From NCBI GenBank assembly GCA_022842845.1, contig JALHOT010000005.1, positions 1-64,000 on the forward strand: a DNA stretch of 64,000 bases. The letters run 5' to 3'. This DNA is from Cyclobacteriaceae bacterium (lineage in GTDB: Bacteria > Bacteroidota > Bacteroidia > Cytophagales > Cyclobacteriaceae). Of the stretch, positions 8,721 through 17,030 are shown in pieces; position 1 is the stretch's first letter; each line of letters begins with the position of its first letter. The translations under genes were made by a program, and so were the position numbers. The notes beneath the pieces were generated by a model. That model had not been told where the DNA came from and did not search any database. It worked only from the letters and a program-made list of their open reading frames with translations.

Positions 8721-10826
8721 CAGTACTTTAAATTCAACCCTTCTGTTAAGCTCGCGGCCTTCTTCTTCATCATCGTTGCTGGCCAGCGGTTTTGATTTAC
8801 CATAACCAACGGCTGTAATTCTGCGGGCATCAATACCTTTCTTAACAAGATAATCTTTCACCGCCTCAGCTCTTCTCTTAGACAAACGCATGTTGACCTC
8901 CTTGCTTCCATAAGCATCTGTATGTCCGCCTATTTCAACATTGAGATTGGTGTTTTGCTGCATCATGCTTAACAGCTTATTCAATTCAGGATAAGCCTCC
9001 GTTTTAAATGATGCTTTATCGAAATCGAAATAGATGTTGCGGAGAATAGACACAGATCCTACCTGCAGTTTACGCATGCTAACGGTTCTGTTAACGCTCT
9101 TAGGATTAGCAGAAGCTCCGTCTAACTTCACATTAATGTTCTGGAAAGAATATCCTTCCACCTCGACTGAGAGTCTGTAATCTTTGGTTTGCGTAGCGCT
9201 GATGCTGAAGGTGTATTCACCAGCAGCATTGCTTTGCATAGGAACAATTACATTGTCTTTCAAGCCTTTTAAAGAAATACGGGCATCTAGAGGATTTTCG
9301 TTGGCTGCATCAATAACCTTTACCAGGAAAGTAGAAGGATTTAACTTCACAGGCTCTGGCTTTTTCTCTGGCTTTTTCTCCGGCTCTTTTACTGGTTCCT
9401 TCACCGGTTCTTTAACAACAGCCACAGCAACGGTATCTTTTTTAGGAACTTCTACCTTTGGAGGCTCAGGCTTAGGTTCTGGTTTCTTCTCTGCCACCAC
9501 AGGAACAGGATCAGTGATCATATAAATATCCGTGTATCCTAATCCATCTTCTCGCACAGACGAATAATAAGCGCGCTTTCCGTCTTTACTTCTTACATAG
9601 AAGACGTCATCATCTGGTGTATTGATAGGGTAACCAATATTTTCAGGCTCTGACCATTCACTGCCATCGGTAGCGGTGCCTGTAATGGTAGACTTAAAGA
9701 TATCATAGCCCCCCATACCTTTTCTTCCTTTGGTACTGAAGTAAAGTGTTTTTTGATCGTAGTCAATAAATGGGCTGGTATCGTCAAACTCGGTATTGAT
9801 TTTTGGACCAAGGTTTTTCACGTTGCTCCATTCACCTTTTTCATTTTGAATAGCTTTATAGATGTCTAATCCACCAAATCCACCGGGTCTGTTGCTGGAG
9901 AAGTAAATAGTCTTTTCATCTCGTGAAATGGAGACAGAGTTTTCTTCGTAGCTAGAATTAATAATGCCTGGTAGGGGTTGAGGTTCACTCCATTGCCCGT
10001 TCACCCTTTCACAGAAGTAAATGTCGCCACCGTTGTCATCGTTGTAAATAAAAAGCGTGTTACCATCCGATGACATGGCCAGGTTAGAGTCGTGATAAGC
10101 TGTGTTTACCTGACCGCCTATGTTTTTGGCAACCGTCCAGCTACTAGATATTTTGCTGGCTACAAAAATATCCTCATAGGGTTTATTATCGTCAAACACG
10201 TCCTGGTTCAGGTTGCCTTCTCTTCTTCGCGAGGTGAATACAATCTCATTCTCATTTTCATTCAACACAGGGGCATAATCTTCAAATTCTGAATTGATCT
10301 CTCTGCCGATGTTGATGATAGAAAATTCTCTGGGGTTGGAGATAAATTCCTTACCGTTTTGGCATTCATAGACCCTGCGTTCTACTTCAGAGGCTGGCAC
10401 CTTATCTTTTCCTTGGTAATTAGGTTTGCTTTTGAGCTTAGCCTGATACTTGGCATAAAACTCAAGGGCTTTGTCAAATTGCTCTCCGTATTGATAGCTT
10501 CTGCCTATCCAATATTCAATATCAAAACGGTAGGCCGGGTCTCTCTGGTAAACGCGCAGAAAATATTTAACTGCGAGTGATTTACCGATAGTACGCAAAT
10601 GCAAATCACCGGCTTCGTAATTCGCTTTTAAGTTTCCGGGGTCATAGTTGGCCGCTTGCGTCATCAATTCCAAGGCCTGATCTTCCGCTCGTGTTTCAGA
10701 GAGGGTTAATTCAGCCTGTAACTGGAATTCTTTGGATAAGGCAACACTATCGGCATCCTGTGCTACTAAGTGACTGGAAATGACGAGTGATGCAGCTAAA
10801 AAAATAATACTCCTTAGATGGGGCAT
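8712..10826 (-). CDS. OmpA-family protein with TPR, PD40 propeller and carboxypeptidase-regulatory domains (PorE-like)
   Basis: Domain order in 704 aa: signal peptide (to about 22); TPR-type helices (about 25-135); WD40-like PD40 beta-propeller repeats (about 185-435) with recurrent YFSSNRPGG, YFSTKGRKG and YYSSVRE; a proline/lysine-rich linker (about 440-495, repeated KEPVKEP/KKPEPK); a carboxypeptidase-regulatory fold (about 500-590); and OmpA_C peptidoglycan-binding (about 595-704) with GHTDAYGSKEVN, LSKRRAEAV and VGYGKSKP. This is the order described for PorE, the type IX secretion component that ties the secretion machine to peptidoglycan. Bacteroidota carry several paralogues, so the PorE assignment is likely but not certain. 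It stands alone, with a terminator inside the convergent yigZ. Confidence 0.8.
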   Translation of the reverse strand: MPHLRSIIFLAASLVISSHLVAQDADSVALSKEFQLQAELTLSETRAEDQALELMTQAANYDPGNLKANYEAGDLHLRTIGKSLAVKYFLRVYQRDPAYRFDIEYWIGRSYQYGEQFDKALEFYAKYQAKLKSKPNYQGKDKVPASEVERRVYECQNGKEFISNPREFSIINIGREINSEFEDYAPVLNENENEIVFTSRRREGNLNQDVFDDNKPYEDIFVASKISSSWTVAKNIGGQVNTAYHDSNLAMSSDGNTLFIYNDDNGGDIYFCERVNGQWSEPQPLPGIINSSYEENSVSISRDEKTIYFSSNRPGGFGGLDIYKAIQNEKGEWSNVKNLGPKINTEFDDTSPFIDYDQKTLYFSTKGRKGMGGYDIFKSTITGTATDGSEWSEPENIGYPINTPDDDVFYVRSKDGKRAYYSSVREDGLGYTDIYMITDPVPVVAEKKPEPKPEPPKVEVPKKDTVAVAVVKEPVKEPVKEPEKKPEKKPEPVKLNPSTFLVKVIDAANENPLDARISLKGLKDNVIVPMQSNAAGEYTFSISATQTKDYRLSVEVEGYSFQNINVKLDGASANPKSVNRTVSMRKLQVGSVSILRNIYFDFDKASFKTEAYPELNKLLSMMQQNTNLNVEIGGHTDAYGSKEVNMRLSKRRAEAVKDYLVKKGIDARRITAVGYGKSKPLASNDDEEEGRELNRRVEFKVLKN

Positions 10827-10989
10827 TGGTTAAAAAATTTAAAAGCTTATAAAAATATCACTTTTGAACGTTTCTGAACACACTAAGGTAGAAAAAACTC
10901 CTAACTTTCAAAGCATTTTGATAATCGTAACGGTTCAATTATTACACGATTAGTATTTTTAGGTGCAAGTATTACTTTAAGTAGCTATC

Positions 10990-11598
10990 ATGGAGATTAT
11001 CAACGCGTCTTTTGTATCGAGTGTGGCCGATTTGGCGAAATGCCCCCCTCCAGATAAGCCTGAGTTTGCCTTCATTGGCCGATCAAATGTGGGGAAGTCA
11101 TCGCTTATTAACATGTTGGCCAACCGAAAACAGTTAGCCAAAACCTCTAATACGCCTGGTAAAACGCAGACAATCAACCACTTTATCATCAATGAGCATT
11201 GGTATTTGGTCGATTTGCCTGGCTATGGTTATGCCAGTGTAAGCAAAACCCTGAAGGCGGGCTTCGGTAAAATTATTGACAATTATGTGTTGAATCGAGA
11301 GAACTTAGATTGCCTCTTCGTGCTGTTGGATGCAAGGTTGGAGCCTCAAAAGATTGACCTGAGTTTCTTGGAATGGGCGGGCTCGGCCGGTGTACCCATT
11401 GCCCTTATTTTCACCAAATGTGATAAGTTATCGGCCAATGAATTGGCAAAAAGCATGAAACGCTACCAGCAGGTTTTAGAAAAAAATTGGGAGGAAATAC
11501 CCCCTAATTTCATGACTTCATCAGAAACAAGGCGAGGTAAAGAAGAAGTGCTCAACTTCATTGACGAGGTAATCCGCAATTCTCAAGAAAATAAATAG
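10990..11598 (+). CDS. engB: Ribosome biogenesis GTP-binding protein EngB/YsxC
   Basis: Small GTPase for assembly of the large ribosomal subunit. The motifs are in normal order: G1 GRSNVGKSS (about residue 30), G2 with TPGKTQ, G3 DLPGYGYA, G4 TKCDK and an SSETRRG region near the end. The length of 202 aa is normal. The gene is separated from the divergent PorE-like gene by 163 bases of AT-rich DNA in which I see no clear promoter or hairpin. A DUF5606 gene follows after 27 bases. Confidence 0.96.
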   Translation: MEIINASFVSSVADLAKCPPPDKPEFAFIGRSNVGKSSLINMLANRKQLAKTSNTPGKTQTINHFIINEHWYLVDLPGYGYASVSKTLKAGFGKIIDNYVLNRENLDCLFVLLDARLEPQKIDLSFLEWAGSAGVPIALIFTKCDKLSANELAKSMKRYQQVLEKNWEEIPPNFMTSSETRRGKEEVLNFIDEVIRNSQENK

Positions 11599-11603
11599 CT
11601 TTG
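11596..11603 (+). promoter_or_regulatory. Candidate -7 box for the DUF5606 gene
   Basis: TAGCTTTG matches TAnnTTTG and overlaps the engB stop codon. The start codon lies 22 bases downstream. No convincing -33 TTG was found, so this may be chance. Confidence 0.3.
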
Positions 11604-11625
11604 CGCGCTAATTTTATACATCCTT

Positions 11626-12036
11626 ATGACATTATCTGAGATTGCAACCATTACAGGTAAAAGCACTTTGTTCAAGGTTTTAAAACCCGGTAAATCTGGT
11701 GTTATTCTAGAATCGTTGGACAAGGCTAAGACTAAGCTGGTAGCTACAGCCAATCATCGCCTGTCGGTTTTAAGCGAGATATCTATTTACACCACGTCAA
11801 AGGAAGGCACTATTCCTTTGGAGGATGTGCTGAAGAAAATCAAGAAAGAATACGGAGCCGATCTTGGTCTCGATGCGGAAGCTGAAGGCACTGAGTTAAA
11901 GGCATTTTTAAAATCTGTTGTACCTGATTATGACGAAAGCCGCGTGTATGTTTCTGATATGAAGAAGCTCGTGCGCTGGTACGGTATATTGTTGAAATAC
12001 GTTCCTGAAATTTTTGAAGAGGAGAAGCCAGCGTAA
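11626..12036 (+). CDS. DUF5606 domain protein, 136 aa
   Basis: Cytoplasmic protein of a family found in Bacteroidota. The N-terminal half (about 1-60) is a small beta-barrel-like domain (GKSTLFKVLKPGKSGVILESLD), followed by a helical C-terminal part with KKEYGADL and a DESRVYVSDMKKLVRWY segment. No catalytic motif. It follows engB closely and ends at a strong bidirectional terminator. The function is unknown; position after engB is weak support for a translation-related role. Confidence 0.85.
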   Translation: MTLSEIATITGKSTLFKVLKPGKSGVILESLDKAKTKLVATANHRLSVLSEISIYTTSKEGTIPLEDVLKKIKKEYGADLGLDAEAEGTELKAFLKSVVPDYDESRVYVSDMKKLVRWYGILLKYVPEIFEEEKPA

Positions 12037-12061
12037 TCAAGCAGCTGTTGATCGATCAATG

Positions 12062-12095
12062 AAAAGCTCGCCATTAATCATGGCGAGCTTTTTTT
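12062..12095. terminator. Bidirectional terminator between DUF5606 and fbp
   Basis: Perfect 11-base arms AAGCTCGCCAT and ATGGCGAGCTT with a five-base loop, then seven T on the + strand and a short A/T run on the other. It serves two convergent genes. Confidence 0.88.
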
Positions 12096-13125
12096 ATGCA
12101 TTAAAGTTTTCAGCTTTTTCAACCATATTTTTGGAGCCTACGTAGAAGGGAACACGCTGATGCAGGCTCTTGGGTTGTATATCTAAAATTCTATTCTTTC
12201 CATCGGTCGCTCTACCTCCCGCTTGTTCAGCAATAAAGGCTAAGGCATTGCACTCGTATATTAAGCGAAGCTTACCGTTCACATCTTTGGCGGTAGCTGG
12301 GTAAATGTAAATACCGCCCTTTAGCATGTTTCTGTGAAAGTCGGCCACCAAAGAACCAATGTAACGGGCTGTGTATTTCTGATCTTTGCAATACTGTACG
12401 TAATCTTTCACACCCTGACTGAAAGAGTTGGCTGATCCTTCATTAACAGAATAGATCTTTCCATCGGCAGGCATGGCATGTCTTTCTTTAGACAAAAAGT
12501 ATTCTCCCAGACTAGGCTCATAGGTAAAGCAATTTACGCCATGCCCCGTGGTATATACCAGCATGGTACTGGATCCATACAATATATAGCCGGCTGCCAC
12601 CTGCTCGCTTCCTTTTTGTAAGATATCATCTTGGGTGATGGGAGTGCCTACCGGACTCTTCCTACGGTATACAGAAAAGATGGTTCCGATAGATACGTTC
12701 ACGTCAATATTAGAGGAACCATCCAGCGGGTCAATGGCAATGACGTATTTACCGTTGTTGTTTAGGTCTGTAAATGAGTCTTCTTCTTCCGAGATCAGGG
12801 CGCATACTTCACCACCTTTTGCCAGGGCTCTGGTAAATCGAATATTTGCCAAAACATCCAGCTTTTGTTGATCATCTCCTGTATTGTTCTGAGAACCCGC
12901 TCCGCCCATGATGTCGATAAGGCCTGCTTTATTGATTTCGCGGTTAACGACTTTAGAAGCAAGAGCGATATCTCTCAATAACTGCGACAGCTCACCACTG
13001 GCATAGGCGAATTCATCCTGATTGTTCTTAATAAAGCGGTCAAGGGCAGTTCCGATCGATTGTGCAATGCGCGAACTCTCCATGCTTGGTGAGTTGGCTT
13101 TAAACGTAGTACTTTGCGTGCTCAT
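12094..13125 (-). CDS. fbp: Fructose-1,6-bisphosphatase class I
   Basis: Hydrolyses fructose-1,6-bisphosphate to fructose-6-phosphate in gluconeogenesis. It carries the metal-binding [20 protein letters not shown] region (about residues 130-150), the preceding acidic EEEDS site, and the C-terminal substrate site with a conserved GGIYIYPA and [15 protein letters not shown]. The length of 343 aa is that of bacterial class I enzymes. The family is classically inhibited by AMP. A good Bacteroidota promoter lies almost at the start codon (13135-13164). Divergent from aspartokinase. Confidence 0.96.
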   Translation of the reverse strand: MSTQSTTFKANSPSMESSRIAQSIGTALDRFIKNNQDEFAYASGELSQLLRDIALASKVVNREINKAGLIDIMGGAGSQNNTGDDQQKLDVLANIRFTRALAKGGEVCALISEEEDSFTDLNNNGKYVIAIDPLDGSSNIDVNVSIGTIFSVYRRKSPVGTPITQDDILQKGSEQVAAGYILYGSSTMLVYTTGHGVNCFTYEPSLGEYFLSKERHAMPADGKIYSVNEGSANSFSQGVKDYVQYCKDQKYTARYIGSLVADFHRNMLKGGIYIYPATAKDVNGKLRLIYECNALAFIAEQAGGRATDGKNRILDIQPKSLHQRVPFYVGSKNMVEKAENFNA

Positions 13126-13134
13126 AATTTACTG

Positions 13135-13164
13135 CAAAGATAAATCGCAAACGTTTTAGTACAA
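13135..13164 (-). promoter_or_regulatory. Promoter of fbp
   Basis: On the minus strand, TTG (13162-13164), 19 bases, then TATCTTTG (13135-13142): a full match to the Bacteroidota -33/-7 pattern. The expected RNA start is only a few bases before the fbp ATG, so the leader would be very short. Confidence 0.55.
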
Positions 13165-13168
13165 TCAA

Positions 13169-14410
13169 ATGAAGGTTTTTAAGTTTGGCGGGGCTTCTGT
13201 TAAAAGTGCCGCAGCCGTTCGCAATACAGCTACTATTATTCATTCGTTTTCCAATCAGGCATTATTAGTGGTAGTTTCTGCGATGGGTAAAACGACCAAT
13301 GCCCTGGAGCGGGTGGTGGCAGCCATCTTGCGACAGCAAGATTATCAGTCCGAGCTAGAACAATTGAAGCATTATCATGAGGAGATCATGCGAGATTTGT
13401 TCCCTCAAAATCATCCCATTTACGCAGCAGTGTTGAGGGAATTTGATCGGATTGAATCTTTTGAAAGCCAATTGTGGTCTGAAGATCAATTGTACGACCA
13501 GATAGTTTCCATAGGTGAGGTGGTATCTACACGTATTGTGGCTGCCTTTATGCAAAAGCAACATGGATCAGGCTTATGGCTGGATGCCCGAGATTATATT
13601 GTAACTGATGACACCTATCGGGAGGGTAAAATTGATTGGCAAACAACCAAGCATGCAATAGCCAGCTTAGACTTCAAGGTCAATCCTTTGTTGATTACTC
13701 AAGGTTTCATTGGAAGAAATGCAGCGGGCTATACTACAACTCTAGGGCGCGAAGGTTCTGATTTTACTGCGGCTATTTTTGCTTTTTGCCTGGGAGCCGA
13801 ATCGGTAACGATCTGGAAGGACGTACCTGGCGTGATGAATGCGGATCCGAAGCGATTGTCAGCCGCCACTGTTTTTGACGAACTGCCATTCAAGGAGGCT
13901 GCGGAAATGACTTACTATGGTGCTTCTGTTATCCATCCTAAAACCATCAAACCTCTAGCCAATGCAGGTATTCCTCTCTTGGTTAAAAACTTTGATGATC
14001 CTTCTTTGCCAGGCACACGTATTCATGAATGCAAGGTGGATGATTTGCCACCGCTCATCGTATTTAAAGACAACCAGTGCCTTATCTCTTGCAAGGTGGT
14101 GGATTATACTTTCATTGATGAGACGCAGCTCAGTGTCATATTCAAAGCCTTGTCGGATTTGGATATTAAGATCAACCTGATGCAAAATTCAGCGATCTCT
14201 TTCTCTTTTTGCGTTGACTTCCGCGAAAACAAGGTCTTGCCCTTGATTGAACGTTTACAACATCACTTTGAGGTGTACTATAATACAGGCCTTACATTAA
14301 TTACAATCAAGAATTATGATGAAAAGACTTTTGATTTTTATCGAAAGCAAAAATCCGTGATTCTAGAGCAGTCATCGCGCTCAACTTTACAGGTATTGGT
14401 TAAGAATTAA
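13169..14410 (+). CDS. Aspartate kinase (monofunctional)
   Basis: Phosphorylates aspartate, the first step to lysine, threonine, methionine and diaminopimelate. The N-terminus KFGGASVKS is the nucleotide-binding start of the amino-acid kinase fold; GFIGR, TLGREGSDFTAA and a KDVPGVMNADPK segment complete the kinase domain (to about 280). The remaining 130 residues form the ACT regulatory region, so feedback control by an end-product amino acid is likely. At 413 aa it is slightly short. No homoserine dehydrogenase domain is fused. The stop overlaps the convergent phosphatase gene by 11 bases. Confidence 0.93.
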   Translation: MKVFKFGGASVKSAAAVRNTATIIHSFSNQALLVVVSAMGKTTNALERVVAAILRQQDYQSELEQLKHYHEEIMRDLFPQNHPIYAAVLREFDRIESFESQLWSEDQLYDQIVSIGEVVSTRIVAAFMQKQHGSGLWLDARDYIVTDDTYREGKIDWQTTKHAIASLDFKVNPLLITQGFIGRNAAGYTTTLGREGSDFTAAIFAFCLGAESVTIWKDVPGVMNADPKRLSAATVFDELPFKEAAEMTYYGASVIHPKTIKPLANAGIPLLVKNFDDPSLPGTRIHECKVDDLPPLIVFKDNQCLISCKVVDYTFIDETQLSVIFKALSDLDIKINLMQNSAISFSFCVDFRENKVLPLIERLQHHFEVYYNTGLTLITIKNYDEKTFDFYRKQKSVILEQSSRSTLQVLVKN

Positions 14411-14888
14411 ATCTTTCTTGTATTGCTGCCAGCAGGTTTTCAGTCGATCGTTCCAGGATCTCAAAAACCTGCTGAAAATCTTGCTCTGTTCCATAGTATG
14501 GATCAGGTACTTCCATGGTATCAGCATATACATCATAGCTACGCATCAATTTGATTTTATGGCTATGTTGGGAGGCATTCGGCAAGCGGTGGATATTGCG
14601 AAGGTTACTTTCATCCATGGCTAGAATTAAATCAAAATGTACTAAGTCATGGTGATGCAGCTGGCGGCCCAGGTGGTTAATAGCTACGCCATTTTGCATT
14701 GCATTTTTAATGGTGCGCGGGTCGGGACTGTCGCCAACATGGTAATTGGCTGTGCCACAGGAATCTGTGATGATGTAGTCCTCAAGCCCCTTGTCTTTGA
14801 TTTTTTTTCTAAAGATGGCTTCGGCTAGAGGCGAGCGGCAAATATTGCCCAGACAAACAAATAATACCTTAGTTGAGGATGGATTCAT
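14400..14888 (-). CDS. Low-molecular-weight protein tyrosine phosphatase
   Basis: 162 aa from the ATG at 14888; the TTG at 14909 would add seven residues ahead of the canonical N-terminus. The phosphate-binding loop is CLGNICRS (C-X5-R) at about residues 13-20, and the general acid is in VPDPYYG near residue 122. Dephosphorylates tyrosine residues; in bacteria such enzymes often act on exopolysaccharide kinases, but no partner kinase is nearby. Its 3' end overlaps the aspartokinase stop on the opposite strand. Confidence 0.93.
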   Translation of the reverse strand: MNPSSTKVLFVCLGNICRSPLAEAIFRKKIKDKGLEDYIITDSCGTANYHVGDSPDPRTIKNAMQNGVAINHLGRQLHHHDLVHFDLILAMDESNLRNIHRLPNASQHSHKIKLMRSYDVYADTMEVPDPYYGTEQDFQQVFEILERSTENLLAAIQERFNS

Positions 14889-14935
14889 AGACGCCAAAAA
14901 TAAAAGCAATTGGTTACCCTTGGATTCATTTGGGT

Positions 14936-14989
14936 ATGAAAGATCAAGCTAAACAATCTAGTCCTTTTTTTGAAAAGCCCCGGAAGTAG
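14936..14989 (+). CDS. Candidate 17-aa micro-ORF upstream of a terminator
   Basis: ATG at 14936 reads MKDQAKQSSPFFEKPRK and stops at 14987-14989. It lies in the 168-base gap between the phosphatase start and the crotonase start, and a strong terminator hairpin overlaps its last codons, so the unit looks like a short transcript with its own end. I do not recognise the peptide. Other readings are an attenuator leader for the crotonase gene or a chance ORF beside an RNA gene. Confidence 0.3.
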   Translation: MKDQAKQSSPFFEKPRK

Positions 14990-15005
14990 AGAGACGGGGC
15001 TTTTT
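14973..15005 (+). terminator. Terminator upstream of the enoyl-CoA hydratase gene
   Basis: AAAAGCCCCG and CGGGGCTTTT arms around 12 bases, ending in TTTTT. There is no annotated + strand gene before it, which makes its presence notable. On the other strand it would have only a weak T-run. Confidence 0.8.
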
Positions 15006-15056
15006 GCTTTTTAATGCACAGCACTTGCTGTATGTTAGCATTTTAATAAGCAAAAG

Positions 15057-15830
15057 ATGGAATTCATAAAAGTTAACGATCAGTACGAAAAACATATAGC
15101 ACTGATTGAATTGTATCGCCCCAAAGAACTCAATGCGTTGAACCTACAGTTAATGCAGGAGTTGCGGGACACACTCAAGCAATTAGACAACAATGCAGCT
15201 GTAAGGGTTATCATTATTACAGGAAATGAACAAGCCTTCGCTGCAGGGGCTGATATCAAGCAAATGGCGGATAAAACGGCCATTGATATGTTGCTCATTG
15301 ATCAGTTCAGCACCTGGGATCAAATTCGAAAAACCAGAAAACCCATTATTGCCGCAGTATCTGGATTCGCCCTTGGCGGTGGCTGTGAATTGGCCATGAC
15401 CTGCGATATGATTATCGCTTCTGAGTCGGCCAAATTTGGGCAGCCGGAAATTAAGATTGGTGTAATGCCCGGGGCGGGTGGTACCCAACGCCTCACCAAG
15501 GCTATCGGTAAAGCCAGGGCTATGGAACTTGTCTTAACTGGCAGGTTTATTAGTGCAGAAGAGGCAAGGGATTATGGCTTAGTCAACAAGGTGGTGCCTG
15601 TAGAAATGTATATGTACGAGGCCACACAATTGGCCAAAGAGATTGCCGCCATGTCGCCCATTGCCACTATGCTTGCCAAAGAAGCGGTGAATCGATCTTT
15701 CGAAACCTTCCTGGATGAAGGTCTGCATTTCGAGCGAAAGAACTTTTACCTCGCTTTTGCATCTGATGACCAGAAAGAAGGCATGGCTGCTTTTGTTGAA
15801 AAGCGAAAACCTGACTTTAAAGGGAGATAA
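15057..15830 (+). CDS. Enoyl-CoA hydratase/isomerase (crotonase family)
   Basis: Adds water to trans-2-enoyl-CoA in fatty-acid or related degradation. The oxyanion-hole segment AFAAGADIKQM (about residues 60-70) and GFALGGGCELAMTCD are present. The two glutamates expected for hydratase activity are visible in GGGCELAM and at the GQPEIKIGVMPGAGGTQRL region, where the E of PEIKIG sits in the usual site. 257 aa is normal. It is a single-gene unit bounded by terminators on both sides, so the pathway partner is not shown by context. Confidence 0.93.
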   Translation: MEFIKVNDQYEKHIALIELYRPKELNALNLQLMQELRDTLKQLDNNAAVRVIIITGNEQAFAAGADIKQMADKTAIDMLLIDQFSTWDQIRKTRKPIIAAVSGFALGGGCELAMTCDMIIASESAKFGQPEIKIGVMPGAGGTQRLTKAIGKARAMELVLTGRFISAEEARDYGLVNKVVPVEMYMYEATQLAKEIAAMSPIATMLAKEAVNRSFETFLDEGLHFERKNFYLAFASDDQKEGMAAFVEKRKPDFKGR

Positions 15831-15832
15831 AT

Positions 15833-15868
15833 AAAAAGGACAGATTACCTTGGCAATCTGTCCTTTTT
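15833..15868. terminator. Bidirectional terminator after the enoyl-CoA hydratase gene
   Basis: Fourteen-base perfect arms (AAAAAGGACAGATT and AATCTGTCCTTTTT) with an eight-base loop; the arms themselves supply A and T runs for both strands. Shared with the convergent DUF6588 gene. Confidence 0.9.
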
Positions 15869-15882
15869 TATAATGGCAAAGC

Positions 15883-16929
15883 TTATCGTACAGAAAGCCC
15901 TAAACCAACGGTCAGTGTGCTATACTTTTGCAAAGTATAGTCTGCGTGGATGGTAAGTATCAGAAGTTTTACGCGCAAACCAGTGGTTATTCTGGGGCTC
16001 ACGACTGTCTCTTCTAAGGCTACAGGGTCTTTAATGTTGGGTGTAGCAGGGTTATCATCTAAATCAAAGTCACCTTTTACATCGAGAGATGCCCTGGCTG
16101 TACCGAAGCCTATTCCAGCGTAAGGAGTAAGCACTGATATTTTCTTTGATATCATGGCCTGAACTGAAGTGCCCTGTACACTGAATTCTCCTCTTTGGGT
16201 CCCTGCATCATTAAGATTGACACCAATGTCCATTTTAGAGAAGGCAGCCATGGCTGACAAATCAAAGGGTAGCATTTTAATACCAGGAATGTACTGCTTG
16301 ATGTCGTGCATCACGCCAAAACCAATCATCTTAATCTGGCCATCGCCAAAGTCAATTTCAGGTGTCCACCTGATTTTAATTTCAATACCTTTTGGTAAGC
16401 CAATGCCCGCGTTGAATACTGGAACAGGCACGCGGCTATTCAGGTATTTGTCGAATGCATCAGTGCCTTGGGGACCGGAGAAGTCAGTACCAGGAATGGC
16501 TGTATTAGAATTAGGAACTTTAGATTCGAAGGTGGGGGCAGGGGTATTACCAAATATCGTAGGAATTTTACCGGATCCGTTGTTGGGCGCCAAGGGGCCA
16601 CCACCATTGTTGGTATTTTTCAAGTATACGCTGTTCAGCTTACTGTTATCAACGGTAAATGATCTGTCGTCTGTCGGAATGGTAACCAATGCTGCGGAAA
16701 AGGTAAAATCCACACCACCAATTTTGTGAGGTTTAGCTGTGTTGTACCATCCTTGGTTAATACCGGCAGCATAGGTGCGTAAAAAAGGACTGATGTAACC
16801 TTCTGCCAAATATTTGGCATCCGCTTGCGATCCTCTCAGTATTTCATCAAGGCTGCCCTGCGAAAAACTTAGTTGATAGGTGCCTGTGATCAAGAGTAGG
16901 CTTAGCAAAATTTTAGCTATCGAGTTCAT
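15883..16929 (-). CDS. DUF6588 family outer-membrane protein, 348 aa
   Basis: Signal peptide (ending LSFSQ, about residue 23), then the family opening LDEILRGSQADAKYLAEGYISPF. The rest is beta-rich with amphipathic strands, and the last strand STLTVGLGLSVR ends in a charged residue rather than the usual aromatic. A low-complexity Asn/Gly/Pro segment (about 105-150) probably forms a surface loop. The family is found in Bacteroidota; the function is unknown. Convergent with the crotonase gene and divergent from waaA. Confidence 0.75.
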   Translation of the reverse strand: MNSIAKILLSLLLITGTYQLSFSQGSLDEILRGSQADAKYLAEGYISPFLRTYAAGINQGWYNTAKPHKIGGVDFTFSAALVTIPTDDRSFTVDNSKLNSVYLKNTNNGGGPLAPNNGSGKIPTIFGNTPAPTFESKVPNSNTAIPGTDFSGPQGTDAFDKYLNSRVPVPVFNAGIGLPKGIEIKIRWTPEIDFGDGQIKMIGFGVMHDIKQYIPGIKMLPFDLSAMAAFSKMDIGVNLNDAGTQRGEFSVQGTSVQAMISKKISVLTPYAGIGFGTARASLDVKGDFDLDDNPATPNIKDPVALEETVVSPRITTGLRVKLLILTIHADYTLQKYSTLTVGLGLSVR

Positions 16930-17018
16930 GGGTTTTGGTTTATTATATGAAGTAAGGTAATAAAATCAAATGTTAGGCATGAAAAGGACAAAAAAACTGA
17001 TAGGCTGAAGCCTTTTCC

Positions 17019-17026
17019 TATTTTTG
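17019..17026 (+). promoter_or_regulatory. Candidate -7 box almost touching the waaA start
   Basis: TATTTTTG matches TAnnTTTG and ends four bases before the ATG at 17031. If real, the RNA would begin at or just after that ATG, favouring leaderless translation or use of the in-frame ATG at 17040. Confidence 0.35.
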
Positions 17027-17030
17027 CAAG

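Noticed and set aside
9184-9525. Plus-strand frame of 113 codons with repeated GSGFFSG and GSFTGS
   Set aside because: It is the antisense of the Pro/Lys-rich linker of the OmpA-type protein; repeats there mirror the coding repeats.
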